From positions 62,001 through 126,000 of the forward strand of contig UBXM01000020.1 in assembly GCA_900469445.1 (NCBI GenBank): 64,000 nucleotides of DNA, written 5' to 3'. The notes under the pieces were generated by a model that saw only the letters and a program-made list of their open reading frames with translations, searched no databases and was not told the origin of the DNA. The stretch comes from Hyphomicrobiales bacterium (lineage in GTDB: Bacteria; Pseudomonadota; Alphaproteobacteria; Rhizobiales; Rhizobiaceae). Positions 43,796 through 52,373 of this stretch are shown here, piece after piece (position 1 is the stretch's first letter; every line of letters starts with the position of its first letter). A program made the position numbers and the translations under genes.

Positions 43796-45547
43796 TCAGT
43801 AGTTCAACGCCTCCTTGCCCTGGAAACTTGTGATCGGCGGATGCGCCCGCTCGTCGGTCACGACGTCGATTACGGTCAGGATATCGGCCGCCAGCGCCTC
43901 CTTCAGGGCCGGCAGAAAATCCTCCGGCTTCTCGACCCGCACACCGCGGCACCCGACCGCTTTGGCAATCGCTGCGTGGTCGACTGCCTCGAAATCACAG
44001 ACATCCGTGAAATTACGGAACAGGCTGAGTTCGGCATGCTTCTGGTAACCGAGGATCTGATTGTTGAGCACGACCAGCACGACCGGCAGCTTCATGCGCC
44101 GCGCGGTCTCCATTTCCGACCAGACATGGCCGAACCCGCCATCGCCGGTGAGGCAGACTACCGGTGCGTCGGGACGGGCCGTCTTGGCGCCGAGCGCATA
44201 GGGAAGGCCCCAACCGAGACCGGCAATGCCGCGCGGTGTGATGAAGCGCTGACCGGCCTTGCGCGCAGTCAGGAAGTTGGTGATCCAGATCGAGGAGTAA
44301 CTCGCATCGGCAACGACGATGCTCTCCGGTGTCAGCACCGTATCGAGATCGGCCATCAGCCTTTCCGGACGGACGGGCACCGCATCCATGTTCACCAGAG
44401 CCTTCATGTCGTCCTGATGAGCGGCACGACCGGCGGCGATCTTATCCTCCAACTCCTTGCGACGGGCGGAAATGGCGGAGAGATCATGGCCCTTCAGTGC
44501 TTCGGTCAGTGCTGCCACGGTCAGCTTGGCATCGCCGGCCAAGCGCAGCGCCTCGTAATTGCGGCCGATCTCGCCACCATCGATATCGAGATGGATGAAT
44601 TTTGCGGTCTTCGGATAGAGAGACCAGCTATCGGTGCCGTTCTGGTTGGTCCGGTTGCCGACGAGCAGCACGACATCCGCGTCCGTGACGAGATCACGCA
44701 AATGCGATGAGCAACCGCGCGGCGCCATGAAATAGCCGACCACGCCGACGGAGAGCGGATTGGTCTCATCGACCGATCCCTTGCCCATCACCGTCGTCGC
44801 CACCGGTATACCCAGCGCCTGCAGGGCCGCGATTTCAGCCGCCGCCTGCGAAGCATGCACGCCGCCGCCTGCAATTACGATCGGCCGTGCCGCCTCGGCA
44901 ATCAGCTTGGCCGCCTCGGCAATGCGGGCCGGATCGGCGACCGTGCGATCGAGCGGGAATGTGCCAAGCGCTGCATCGCGGCGCGGTGCGGCAGGATCGA
45001 TCTCCGGCCGTTCATCCAGCACGTCGAGCGGAACGAGCAGGACGACAGGTCCGGGTCTGCCGGTCGCGGCAGCGGCGAAGGCCATGTCGACATAGTCATC
45101 GATGCGGGCGGGATCGGCGATCCGGCGCACCCACTTTGCCACACCGCCGAACAGAGCGAAATGATCCAGCTCCTGGAAGGCATTCTTGTCGGTAAACCGA
45201 CGGGCAACGTCCTGCACGATGGCAACGATCGGGATCGACGCCTTCAGCGCTTCCGCAAGGCCGGGAACCAGTAGGGTCGCCGCCGGTCCGTTCTGCGCGG
45301 TCACCACGGAGACCTTGCCGGAGACGCGGGCGAATGCGTCTGCCATAGCGGCACCTGCATTTTCGGTACGGTAACCGATCTGCCGGATGCCGTAGTCGGG
45401 TGCGGCGAGAAACAGGGCGGACGGAATGCTCTGCCCGAAAACTTCTTTCACGCCGTGACGGCTGAGGGCGGCCGCCAGAACATGCGCTCCGGTCATGTTG
45501 TTGGCGGCTGTCTGCGCCTCTGGTTTACTCATTACGTTCATACTCAT
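43796..45547 (-). CDS. Thiamine-diphosphate-dependent enzyme (acetolactate synthase-like)
   Basis: A 583-residue ThDP enzyme with the three usual domains. The N-terminal domain has the glutamate in GYRTENAGAAMADAFARV. The C-terminal cofactor motif is GDGGFGHVWSEMETA to VVLNNQ. It probably decarboxylates or carboligates a 2-oxoacid, which the hydroxyacid dehydrogenase in the same block could supply. It lies 45 bases before the binding-protein gene. GAGAGG sits better spaced for the ATG at 45541 than for 45547, so the first two residues are uncertain. Confidence 0.88.
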   Translation of the reverse strand: MSMNVMSKPEAQTAANNMTGAHVLAAALSRHGVKEVFGQSIPSALFLAAPDYGIRQIGYRTENAGAAMADAFARVSGKVSVVTAQNGPAATLLVPGLAEALKASIPIVAIVQDVARRFTDKNAFQELDHFALFGGVAKWVRRIADPARIDDYVDMAFAAAATGRPGPVVLLVPLDVLDERPEIDPAAPRRDAALGTFPLDRTVADPARIAEAAKLIAEAARPIVIAGGGVHASQAAAEIAALQALGIPVATTVMGKGSVDETNPLSVGVVGYFMAPRGCSSHLRDLVTDADVVLLVGNRTNQNGTDSWSLYPKTAKFIHLDIDGGEIGRNYEALRLAGDAKLTVAALTEALKGHDLSAISARRKELEDKIAAGRAAHQDDMKALVNMDAVPVRPERLMADLDTVLTPESIVVADASYSSIWITNFLTARKAGQRFITPRGIAGLGWGLPYALGAKTARPDAPVVCLTGDGGFGHVWSEMETARRMKLPVVLVVLNNQILGYQKHAELSLFRNFTDVCDFEAVDHAAIAKAVGCRGVRVEKPEDFLPALKEALAADILTVIDVVTDERAHPPITSFQGKEALNY

Positions 45548-45573
45548 TTCCTCTCCCTAAACAGGACATTTGT

Positions 45574-46575
45574 TCAGCCCTGTTTCTCCATGACGAGAAC
45601 GATCTTTCCTGTGTGGCTGCCGCGATCCATGCGCGCATGGGCTTCGGCAACCTTGTCGAATGCGAAAGTGGAATCGATCAGCGGCCGCGCCTCCGCGCTG
45701 GAGAGCAGCGGCAGGACATTTGCCTGGAGCGCCGCAGCAAGCCGCGCCTTCATCTCGATCGGCCGAGCCCTAAGCGTCGATCCGGTCAGGGTTACGCGCT
45801 TCATCAGAAGCGGCAGAAAGTCGAGTTCGGCTTTCGAACCCTGTTGAAACGCGATCTGGGCGATACGGCCATCGGCCGCGATCGCTTCGAGATTGCGCTG
45901 GATATAGCTGCCGCCTACCATGTCGAGAATGACGTCCGGCCCCTTGCCGCCCGTCAGCTCTTTCGAAACTGCAACGAAATCGTCTCGGCGATAATCGATG
46001 GCGGCATCGGCGCCGAGGTCGAGGCAGGCCTGGCATTTTTCAGCGGAACCGGCCGTGACGATTACCTTTGCGCCGAAAGCCTTTGCAAGTTTCAGCGCCG
46101 TAGTGCCGATCCCCGATGTGCCGCCATGAATGAGTAGCGTTTCGCCGCGCTTGAGGCCGGCACGTTCAAAGACATTGCTCCAGACGGTGAAATAGGTCTC
46201 TGGAAACGCGCCCGCCTCGACGAAGGACATGCCTTCGGGAATGGGCAAAGCTGCACCTTCCTGGATGATCGCCCGCTCTGCATAAGCGCCGCTATGGACC
46301 AGCGCCATAACCCTGTCACCCGTCTTGAAACGCGTGACACCCGGCCCAACTGTTTCCACCACTCCGGCAAGTTCGAGGCCCAGAACGTCGGAAGCACCCG
46401 CCGGCGGCGGATAATTGCCCTGCCGCTGCATGACGTCCGGGCGATTGATACCGGCTGCATGCACACGCACGATCATTTCCCCAATGCCGGGAGCATTCAA
46501 CTCGCGTTCTACTATTGCAAGCACATCCGGCCCGCCCTCACCCTTGGCGATCACGGCTCGCGTCATTCCGCTCAT
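45574..46575 (-). CDS. Zinc-free MDR quinone oxidoreductase
   Basis: A 333-residue medium-chain dehydrogenase/reductase of the zeta-crystallin/QOR group. Seen: VRVHAAGINRPDVMQRQG, LGLELAGVV, and the NADPH loop LIHGGTSGIGT. The zinc ligands of alcohol dehydrogenases are absent. It probably reduces an enone or quinone, or acts as an acyl-side-chain reductase in the pathway. It overlaps the upstream alcohol dehydrogenase gene by ATGA. Confidence 0.9.
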   Translation of the reverse strand: MSGMTRAVIAKGEGGPDVLAIVERELNAPGIGEMIVRVHAAGINRPDVMQRQGNYPPPAGASDVLGLELAGVVETVGPGVTRFKTGDRVMALVHSGAYAERAIIQEGAALPIPEGMSFVEAGAFPETYFTVWSNVFERAGLKRGETLLIHGGTSGIGTTALKLAKAFGAKVIVTAGSAEKCQACLDLGADAAIDYRRDDFVAVSKELTGGKGPDVILDMVGGSYIQRNLEAIAADGRIAQIAFQQGSKAELDFLPLLMKRVTLTGSTLRARPIEMKARLAAALQANVLPLLSSAEARPLIDSTFAFDKVAEAHARMDRGSHTGKIVLVMEKQG

Positions 46576-47636
46576 GCGTCTTCCCCTTCGAATGTCACAT
46601 CCCGTCCTTGCGGAAACAGCAGTACCTTCACCGCCTGTCGGCTGCGCGCCAGTTCGAATGCCTCGATGCTGCTCGATAGGGGACGCCGGTGAGTGATGAG
46701 CTTCGACAGGGCATCGGAGTTTTCGGCCAGAAGTTGGATCGCTTCGCGCAAGGCCCGGTCCGTCGTGTCATGGGCACCACGCAACTGCTTCTTCTCGCGC
46801 ACAAATCGCGTCAGATCGAGTTCCAGCGGTTTGGAATGGATGCCGGCGACGACAAAGACGCCCCCCGGTCGCAGGACAGCAAGGCCGTCGGATACGGAGC
46901 GAGCTACGCCGGTCGCCTCGATGACGCGATCGGCAGACTGGCCGAAGGCGTCCGCCACCGCCTGTTCCAGGTTCTTGTCAGCGAGATCGAAGGCATGGTC
47001 GATGCCCATCTGCAAAGCCAGCGACAGGCGCAGCGGATCGCGCAATCCGGCAACCAGCACCTCAGCGCCGCGGTGTTTTGCGACCCAAGCGATGCCGAGC
47101 CCGATCGGCCCCGGTCCGAGCACGACGACACGCGCTCCTGGTTGGACATCAGCGATATCGACAGCGTTGACGGCCACTGCCAGCGGTTCGCTTAAGGCGG
47201 CGATGGAAAGATCGAGCTCGTCTGGGACATGTCGGCAATTGGCGACCGGCACCGTGACCATATCTGCAAAACCGCCATCGCAATGCAGGCCGATAATGCT
47301 GCGGCGGCTGCAATTCTGCGGATCATCGGCAAGACAGGAACTGCATTTGCCGCAAGTCTTGGTCGGCCAGCAGACGACACGATCGCCTTGCGCGAAATCC
47401 GAAACATCCTTGCCAACGGACCGGATGACGCCGGAAAACTCATGACCGACCGTAACCGGAAGGTTCGCGGCCATGAATTCGTAACCCGGCGTCCATTCGT
47501 ACGCATGGAGATCGCTACCGCAAATACCCGCAGCAGCAACCTCTATCAAAACATCACCAGCTGCTGGCGACCGCAGGCCATCGAGCGGCACTAGCTCAAG
47601 CCCGAAGGCAGCCGCAGTCTTGCGGAGCGCAATCAT
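46572..47636 (-). CDS. Zinc-binding alcohol/polyol dehydrogenase (MDR)
   Basis: A 354-residue zinc MDR enzyme of the sorbitol/threonine dehydrogenase type. Seen: catalytic zinc site GICGSDLHAYEW and GHEFSGVI, four cysteines of the structural zinc in CGKCSSCLADDPQNC, and the NAD loop VVLGPGPIG. GGAGGAAG precedes the ATG at 47636. It is the first gene of the block, 131 bases from the divergent GntR gene, and probably the first oxidation step. Confidence 0.92.
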   Translation of the reverse strand: MIALRKTAAAFGLELVPLDGLRSPAAGDVLIEVAAAGICGSDLHAYEWTPGYEFMAANLPVTVGHEFSGVIRSVGKDVSDFAQGDRVVCWPTKTCGKCSSCLADDPQNCSRRSIIGLHCDGGFADMVTVPVANCRHVPDELDLSIAALSEPLAVAVNAVDIADVQPGARVVVLGPGPIGLGIAWVAKHRGAEVLVAGLRDPLRLSLALQMGIDHAFDLADKNLEQAVADAFGQSADRVIEATGVARSVSDGLAVLRPGGVFVVAGIHSKPLELDLTRFVREKKQLRGAHDTTDRALREAIQLLAENSDALSKLITHRRPLSSSIEAFELARSRQAVKVLLFPQGRDVTFEGEDA

Positions 47637-47735
47637 GAACTTCCTCCAAGTTCATCCCCAGCCATGACTGGCCTCCTCGCCCGTCGTTGGTGTACGATTC
47701 CTCTTCGCACAAGCCGGAGTTTGCTATATGTTATT

Positions 47736-47745
47736 TGTTATAACA
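47736..47745. promoter_or_regulatory. Palindrome in the divergent GntR/dehydrogenase promoter
   Basis: TGTTATAACA is a perfect 10-base palindrome in the 47637-47767 gap between the dehydrogenase operon and the divergent GntR gene, 23 bases before the proposed GntR start. A TATGTTATT stretch just upstream (47727-47735) resembles another half. FCD-type GntR proteins often bind short AT-rich palindromes of this size at their own promoters. Confidence 0.5.
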
Positions 47746-47767
47746 CTATCTGCATGATGGGTGATAA

Positions 47768-48475
47768 GTGTCAAGAACGGCAATTGAAAATAAACTGATG
47801 TCCGCATCCGAAGCCGACTGGGCTCAACCGATCGTGAAGGAAAACCTGAGCGACCGGGCCTATTTCCGCCTGCGGCAAGCGCTGATGCGCGGCCAGTTGA
47901 AGCCGGGCGAGATGCTGCGTCTGCGTCCGATGTCGGCACGGTTCGGCATCAGCGCCACGCCGATGCGAGAGGCGCTATTGCGGCTCGTCAGCGAAAAGGC
48001 TCTGACGCTTGATGCTCGTGGAACGGTCATGGTGCCGACCCTTACGCTCGACCAGCTGCTCGAAATTCGGGCTATCCGCATGGATCTTGAGGGCCGAGCA
48101 GCGGGCGCGGCGGCGACGGCGGCCAACGTAGAAGAGATCGATGCCCTAGAGAGAATCCATGCTCGCATCTCCGAATGCCATGCATCTCAGGCATTCGTGG
48201 AGGCAATAGACCTCAATACTGAATTCCACCTGACGCTATGCCGTATGGGTCGGTTGCCGATCGTTTATGACATCGTCGAAACGTTATGGATCCGCTGCGG
48301 TCCAATCCTGTCGCATCTCTATGATGCCGGATTGCCGGACTGGGAGCCACACCCTCACAGACGCGTCGTTAAGGCTCTTCGAGACAAGGACGCGGATGCG
48401 GCTCAGGCAGCCATGCGCGACGATATCGAACATGGCGGCAAGGGCTTGTTGATGCACGCCACGGGCGGCACTTGA
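47768..48475 (+). CDS. GntR-family (FCD) transcriptional regulator
   Basis: A 235-residue regulator. The N-terminal winged helix reads AYFRLRQALMRGQLKPGEMLRL with FGISATPMREALLRLVSE; the C-terminal helical FCD domain follows (RAIRMDLEGRAAGAAA). FCD ligands are usually carboxylic acids, often intermediates of the controlled pathway. The start is either GTG 47768 or ATG 47798; neither has a convincing ribosome site. It is divergent from the dehydrogenase/Liv block and very probably its regulator. Confidence 0.9.
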   Translation: MSRTAIENKLMSASEADWAQPIVKENLSDRAYFRLRQALMRGQLKPGEMLRLRPMSARFGISATPMREALLRLVSEKALTLDARGTVMVPTLTLDQLLEIRAIRMDLEGRAAGAAATAANVEEIDALERIHARISECHASQAFVEAIDLNTEFHLTLCRMGRLPIVYDIVETLWIRCGPILSHLYDAGLPDWEPHPHRRVVKALRDKDADAAQAAMRDDIEHGGKGLLMHATGGT

Positions 48476-48505
48476 GACGCGACCAGTTTGAGTAAGAAAA
48501 TACCT

Positions 48506-48532
48506 TCACATCAGTGATAGGTTTTGATGTGA
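48506..48532. terminator. Hairpin between convergent GntR and nucleotidyltransferase genes
   Basis: TCACATCA (48506-48513) and TGATGTGA (48525-48532) are perfect 8-base inverted arms with an 11-base loop in the 112-base gap between two converging genes. Bidirectional termination is the simplest reading; an operator-like palindrome is the alternative. Confidence 0.45.
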
Positions 48533-48587
48533 TCTGAACCCACGCTGAGCTAGCTGTATCCACAAAGGCTTGAAACCGCTGCCTATT

Positions 48588-49694
48588 TTAGATCGTGCTC
48601 AAAGGGACGCCCTCCGGCGAGTTTAAACCGATCTCGGTGTTACCTTGTCTTCTGATTCGGTTCAGCGCATCTTGGCCTTGCGCAGACAGCATGCTGTTTG
48701 CAGATTTCTGAAGCGCCTCTTGCCACGCAGGCCCACGTTGCCACGCTTCCTCGAACGCAATCGCGAAATCTGACGCCCTGCGGGTCTCATAAAGAGCTTC
48801 AAAAAGGATTTCGGCCTGGCGAATATCTTTGTCGCGTTTGATCGCACTCAGCCCGTCGGTTCTGCGTCTTGTGGCCACGATCATTTTGTGCACCGCATAT
48901 CGGGCAGGGTCTGGAACAGTCACTGGGACGCCGCTCTTGTGCAGCAGGATCGTTCTTAAAGGATCTCTGATCAGGAAATCGAGAAACCGGAGTGGATCCG
49001 CACTTGCGCCACCAAGAGCGGGCATGCTTGCAGGCTGGTCGATGTAGTCATCAGATCCGCGGTTCGAAGTTAAAAATTCTACACGATATCCAGTTGCATT
49101 CTGAAAGGCGGACGAGGCAATCGAACCTGGTCGGTGGGGGACCGGCCGAAAACTTGGATCAACGTTTTGCAGGAGATCAACAATGGGAGGAAGAGTGTCT
49201 TCAACCTCGCGAGAGATCGCATAATCCTGAGCGATATCGGCATCCCCGGTCAGAATTGCAGCCGCTGGCAATCGAACGCCTAGTAAGCCCGCATAGGTTT
49301 GGAACGCGACCGTGCCGATGAGCACACCGCGGAGCCGAAAGAGGCCGCCGGATGCAAGTGCTTCTACGATCGCTCCTGACATAGTATCCGGCGCAATCAT
49401 TCCGCCTTCACGAGTGAGACTACTTACCATCCGCCGTCGTGCAAGAAGATCATCTTTCTGACGCTGATGTGTTTCGACGCGGCGGGTGATCTCACCGTCT
49501 TCTGTAGGACCGACATAGCGCCGAGATTTTCCGCCAGAACCATCCGGGATGTCGAAGTACCAGTAACTTTTTTCTTTGACCATAATGCGCTGAAAACGGC
49601 CTTCTGGGGGGAAGTCGGCGGTCCAAGCGGCATCCATCGACCGTTGTCCCAGCTCCGCCAGCATTGTCTGATAGACGAGATCGATCTTTTTCAT
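48588..49694 (-). CDS. GSU2403-fold nucleotidyltransferase-like protein
   Basis: A 368-residue protein whose middle, LRGVLIGTVAFQTYAGLLGV followed by LTGDADIAQDYAIS, matches the uncharacterised GSU2403 nucleotidyltransferase-fold family: a G-T-x-A-F strand-helix and then an acidic D-A-D in place of the usual D-x-D. The N-terminal third is basic and contains KEKSYWYFDIPDGSGGKSRRYVG. Function unknown; related folds act as toxins or tRNA/RNA nucleotidyltransferases. It has no operon partner, weak ribosome site, and lies next to a broken integrase, which suggests acquisition by transfer. Confidence 0.75.
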   Translation of the reverse strand: MKKIDLVYQTMLAELGQRSMDAAWTADFPPEGRFQRIMVKEKSYWYFDIPDGSGGKSRRYVGPTEDGEITRRVETHQRQKDDLLARRRMVSSLTREGGMIAPDTMSGAIVEALASGGLFRLRGVLIGTVAFQTYAGLLGVRLPAAAILTGDADIAQDYAISREVEDTLPPIVDLLQNVDPSFRPVPHRPGSIASSAFQNATGYRVEFLTSNRGSDDYIDQPASMPALGGASADPLRFLDFLIRDPLRTILLHKSGVPVTVPDPARYAVHKMIVATRRRTDGLSAIKRDKDIRQAEILFEALYETRRASDFAIAFEEAWQRGPAWQEALQKSANSMLSAQGQDALNRIRRQGNTEIGLNSPEGVPLSTI

Positions 49695-49711
49695 AGTGAT
49701 CCAACAAGAGT

Positions 49712-49736
49712 TATACCTTTTCCGATGGACGGTATA
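49712..49736. promoter_or_regulatory. Inverted repeat upstream of the nucleotidyltransferase gene
   Basis: TATACC (49712-49717) and GGTATA (49731-49736) are perfect 6-base arms with a 13-base spacer, 17 bases upstream of the ATG at 49694. It may be an operator or part of an AT-rich promoter. The rest of 49737-49920 holds nothing I recognise. Confidence 0.35.
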
Positions 49737-49920
49737 TCAGGATTAATCCCTCTGTGAAAGGGAAGAGACATCATCCTGTGCATCGACGAACACCAACTGA
49801 GAAGCAGGAACGAGATCGTCAGGTCAGCCGCCTCCGTACGGTCAGGAAGCCGATACATCCTTTCTTAGAGCTCGCCTCATATTCCCACTCGCCCTCGGCA
49901 TAGGTGCCGAGAGAAACGGA

Positions 49921-51287
49921 ATGAGCATGACCAAAAACGAAATTTCATCACGGCATTTTCAGCGAAAGATATCCGAATTCTGCGAGCTGCGTATCGCGCC
50001 GATCGCATCCAAACGAGTGTTGGAGAACGTCCGCCCCTATCTCCTAAGCTTGATATTCTACCGAAAATTGCCGCCGTTCCTAAATGGCCATATCGATTGG
50101 AAGACAATCGGTCAGTCCTGTGGGATCGAAGCGGAGTTGACGGCGGAACTGAAAAAGCAGCTCCGGCCAGGCTTGGAAGCAATCATTCGATGGCTCGGGG
50201 CAACGCCAGCGGCCGAAAAACGGCGGCCGCGAAAGCCGATGGCACATCAGGTAAAAAAGGCGGCCGCCGGAAAGGCCGCTTGCCCGCCTTCCACCAGAAA
50301 GCCCCAACGCGTAGCGGTCGACGGTTCCTTTGTCCGGTCTACGTCGACACAGCCTGGACCTGCACCGAAGCCGATCAGTCCGTTCCCAGAACCGCTATTC
50401 GACGCCACAGAATATCCGGCAAGCTTTCAGGATGCGTTGGCCTATCATATGCGCCGGTTCGGCGACACATATTGGCAGCTCTACCGCGCTGTGGTCCATC
50501 TAAACGAGACATTCGATAACAAGACGTTACTATCCTGGATACAGGGCGAACGTGTACCCCGATCCGTTGCGAGTTTCGACATCCTCCGCAGGATCGAGCG
50601 GCGCTATCGGTTAACCGAGGGATATTTCAAAGAGAAACTGCCGCATCAGGCACGCTCCCTTTGCGGTCACGATCTCGGTGAGATCAGCCCGGCTGAGCGG
50701 CGCAGGATTTCGTTGCATCTTCCGGATGACTTCAGCAGTCTGCCCTTTATCAAGCGCGAGGAGAACCTTGACTGGGTGCGCCGAGTGATAATCTCCGGAT
50801 CGACAGAGTATCGTCGATACCAGGCGGCGGCCAGCAAGCAACGTTACGCCATCCGCTTTCCCGGCGTCACTTATGGCGGAAGCGCTTTGTCGGCCAGATC
50901 CTTGGCATCCGTGGCCGGCGCCAATCAAAATCAAGCAGCCGAGTTCGATGATCCTGATCTTCTCTCCAGAGTCGTCGATGCGCCGCCGCGGCTTGCCATG
51001 GAAATGGCAGATCTTATCCGCTTCAAACCTCGACGTTGACGGCAATTGGATTTCAGCGGAATGGCGTTTGGGGTGAGGAAACGGCTTGGTTTGCGCCCGC
51101 ATGGCCCGCAAAATCTGCGAGACATTCGTGCTACGCATATTCTGAAAAAAACCGGATCATACGAACAGGCAAGCTACCCCATTCAGGATATTGCAGATGT
51201 CGTGCAGCAGCACTTAGGTCGCTTCCTACTACAAGACAAGGCGGCTCTCGCCGCCAAATCCTCAAGCAGGTTTGGGAAGCTGCGTAA
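49921..51287 (+). pseudogene. Decayed tyrosine-recombinase-type integrase
   Basis: An intact 372-codon frame (49921-51039) is followed by two short pieces that read as its continuation. The first frame ends MADLIRFKPRR and stop. Adding one base to the AAA run at 51025-51027 gives RFKTSTLTAIGFQRNG in another frame to about 51085. From there a third piece in the first frame reads GLRPHGPQNLRDIRATHIL and KTGSYEQASY, the conserved end of a tyrosine recombinase, and one more missing A at 51256-51258 restores ILKQVWEAA and a stop at 51285. Between the last two pieces most of the catalytic core is missing. The tail reads QQHLGRF where I expect the nucleophile as HYGRF. Two frameshifts plus an internal deletion make it non-functional. 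Confidence 0.7.
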
Positions 51288-51502
51288 CCTCGAATGAGGA
51301 GCCGCCTCGGGCGCGCAAACCCCGTTGCGTCTGAGCAGTGCGTCCTCGTTTCGCTCTTGAAGAGGTTAGAAGCGACAACCCCTCCGCCAAATTCGGGATG
51401 TTACTGATATTAGGGATCTACCCCGAGTCTGGAAGACGCGACATGGATTTTTTGGCTGGCGGATCAAGGACGCCAGCCGCTCCCGTTGTGCGTCTGGAGC
51501 AA

Positions 51503-51784
51503 TCAAGTAAGCTTCCCCACCAGGTGGGCATAATCGGAGAACGTAAAACTCTCCTTCCGCTGGGCAGCCTGATTGGCCAGATGCAGCACCCTGATCGGAA
51601 ACAGCTTGGCCGCTTGGTTCGCGTCAGAGAGGTTCGACAGCTCAGCTATTTGGACGCCATCTTCGGCACGGGCTAGAGCGGCAGTGACCTCTTGATGCGT
51701 GAACAGCCCCTTGTCGACAGCCATGTTGGTAAGCTCGGCGATGGCCATGATCAAGCCCTCGAGGTGCAGGTTTGCTGTGTTCAT
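51503..51784 (-). CDS. Small conserved-looking protein of unknown function
   Basis: A 93-residue protein, helical and soluble, with no motif I recognise. It contains IMAIAELTNMAVDKGLFTHQE and ends YAHLVGKLT. The ATG at 51784 is preceded by GGAGG five bases away, so an upstream ATG at 51796 is unlikely. It is the last gene of a minus operon led by the PQQ/PEBP fusion, 24 bases after the DUF4142 gene, so a stress-linked role is plausible. Confidence 0.7.
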   Translation of the reverse strand: MNTANLHLEGLIMAIAELTNMAVDKGLFTHQEVTAALARAEDGVQIAELSNLSDANQAAKLFPIRVLHLANQAAQRKESFTFSDYAHLVGKLT

Positions 51785-51808
51785 TGTGGCCTCCATACAA
51801 AACGAGGC

Positions 51809-52354
51809 TCAACGCGCCGCGATCATCATTTTGACATGGGCCATGTGCGTTTCGAGGCTGGGCAAGGTCTCCTTCGCGAAGCCGACGACCGACTGGTCAT
51901 CGCCAGATCCAGCATAGGTCCGGAAAATGCCGATCGCCTCCATGTGGGCCTGGGCCTGCATGTCAAGGTAGAGAGTGTCAAAGTCTTTGCCGCTGGCTGT
52001 CTGAAGCTGATCCAACATCTTTTGATGCTTCGGCGCCAAGACCACCGGCTCGGCGAGGTCAACTCCTTTTCCCTTGAGGACTGCCTTGAGCTTGTCACCC
52101 GCCTTTTTGTGGTCCGCGATGATCATTTTCGCTGCATCCTTCAGATCAGATGCCTCGGCTTTTTCTAAGGCCAGTTCGCTTGACTTGATCTCAAACTCGT
52201 TTGCGCTGGGTACGACGCGGACGAAAGTCGCACGGTCCATCACCATCATCGGGGCCGCATCACCAGCAGGTTTCGGTTTCACGGCTTCAGCGAGTACCGG
52301 CTGGCATGCGAGCACGAATGACAGGGCTGCAAGTGTAGATAGGGTCGTTCTCAT
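51809..52354 (-). CDS. DUF4142 (ferritin-like fold) secreted protein
   Basis: A 181-residue protein with a signal peptide (residues 1-22, ending PVLA) and a four-helix DUF4142 domain: FVRVVPSANEFEIKSSELAL, DAAKMIIADHKKAGDKL, PKHQKMLDQLQTASGKDF and a final HMAHVKMM. The family is periplasmic, of unknown biochemical role, and common in general-stress regulons of alphaproteobacteria. GAGGAG lies ahead of the ATG at 52354. It sits 19 bases after the hydrolase stop, in the EcfG-type operon. Confidence 0.88.
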   Translation of the reverse strand: MRTTLSTLAALSFVLACQPVLAEAVKPKPAGDAAPMMVMDRATFVRVVPSANEFEIKSSELALEKAEASDLKDAAKMIIADHKKAGDKLKAVLKGKGVDLAEPVVLAPKHQKMLDQLQTASGKDFDTLYLDMQAQAHMEAIGIFRTYAGSGDDQSVVGFAKETLPSLETHMAHVKMMIAAR

Positions 52355-52373
52355 GGGGATCTCCTCAGCCTGG

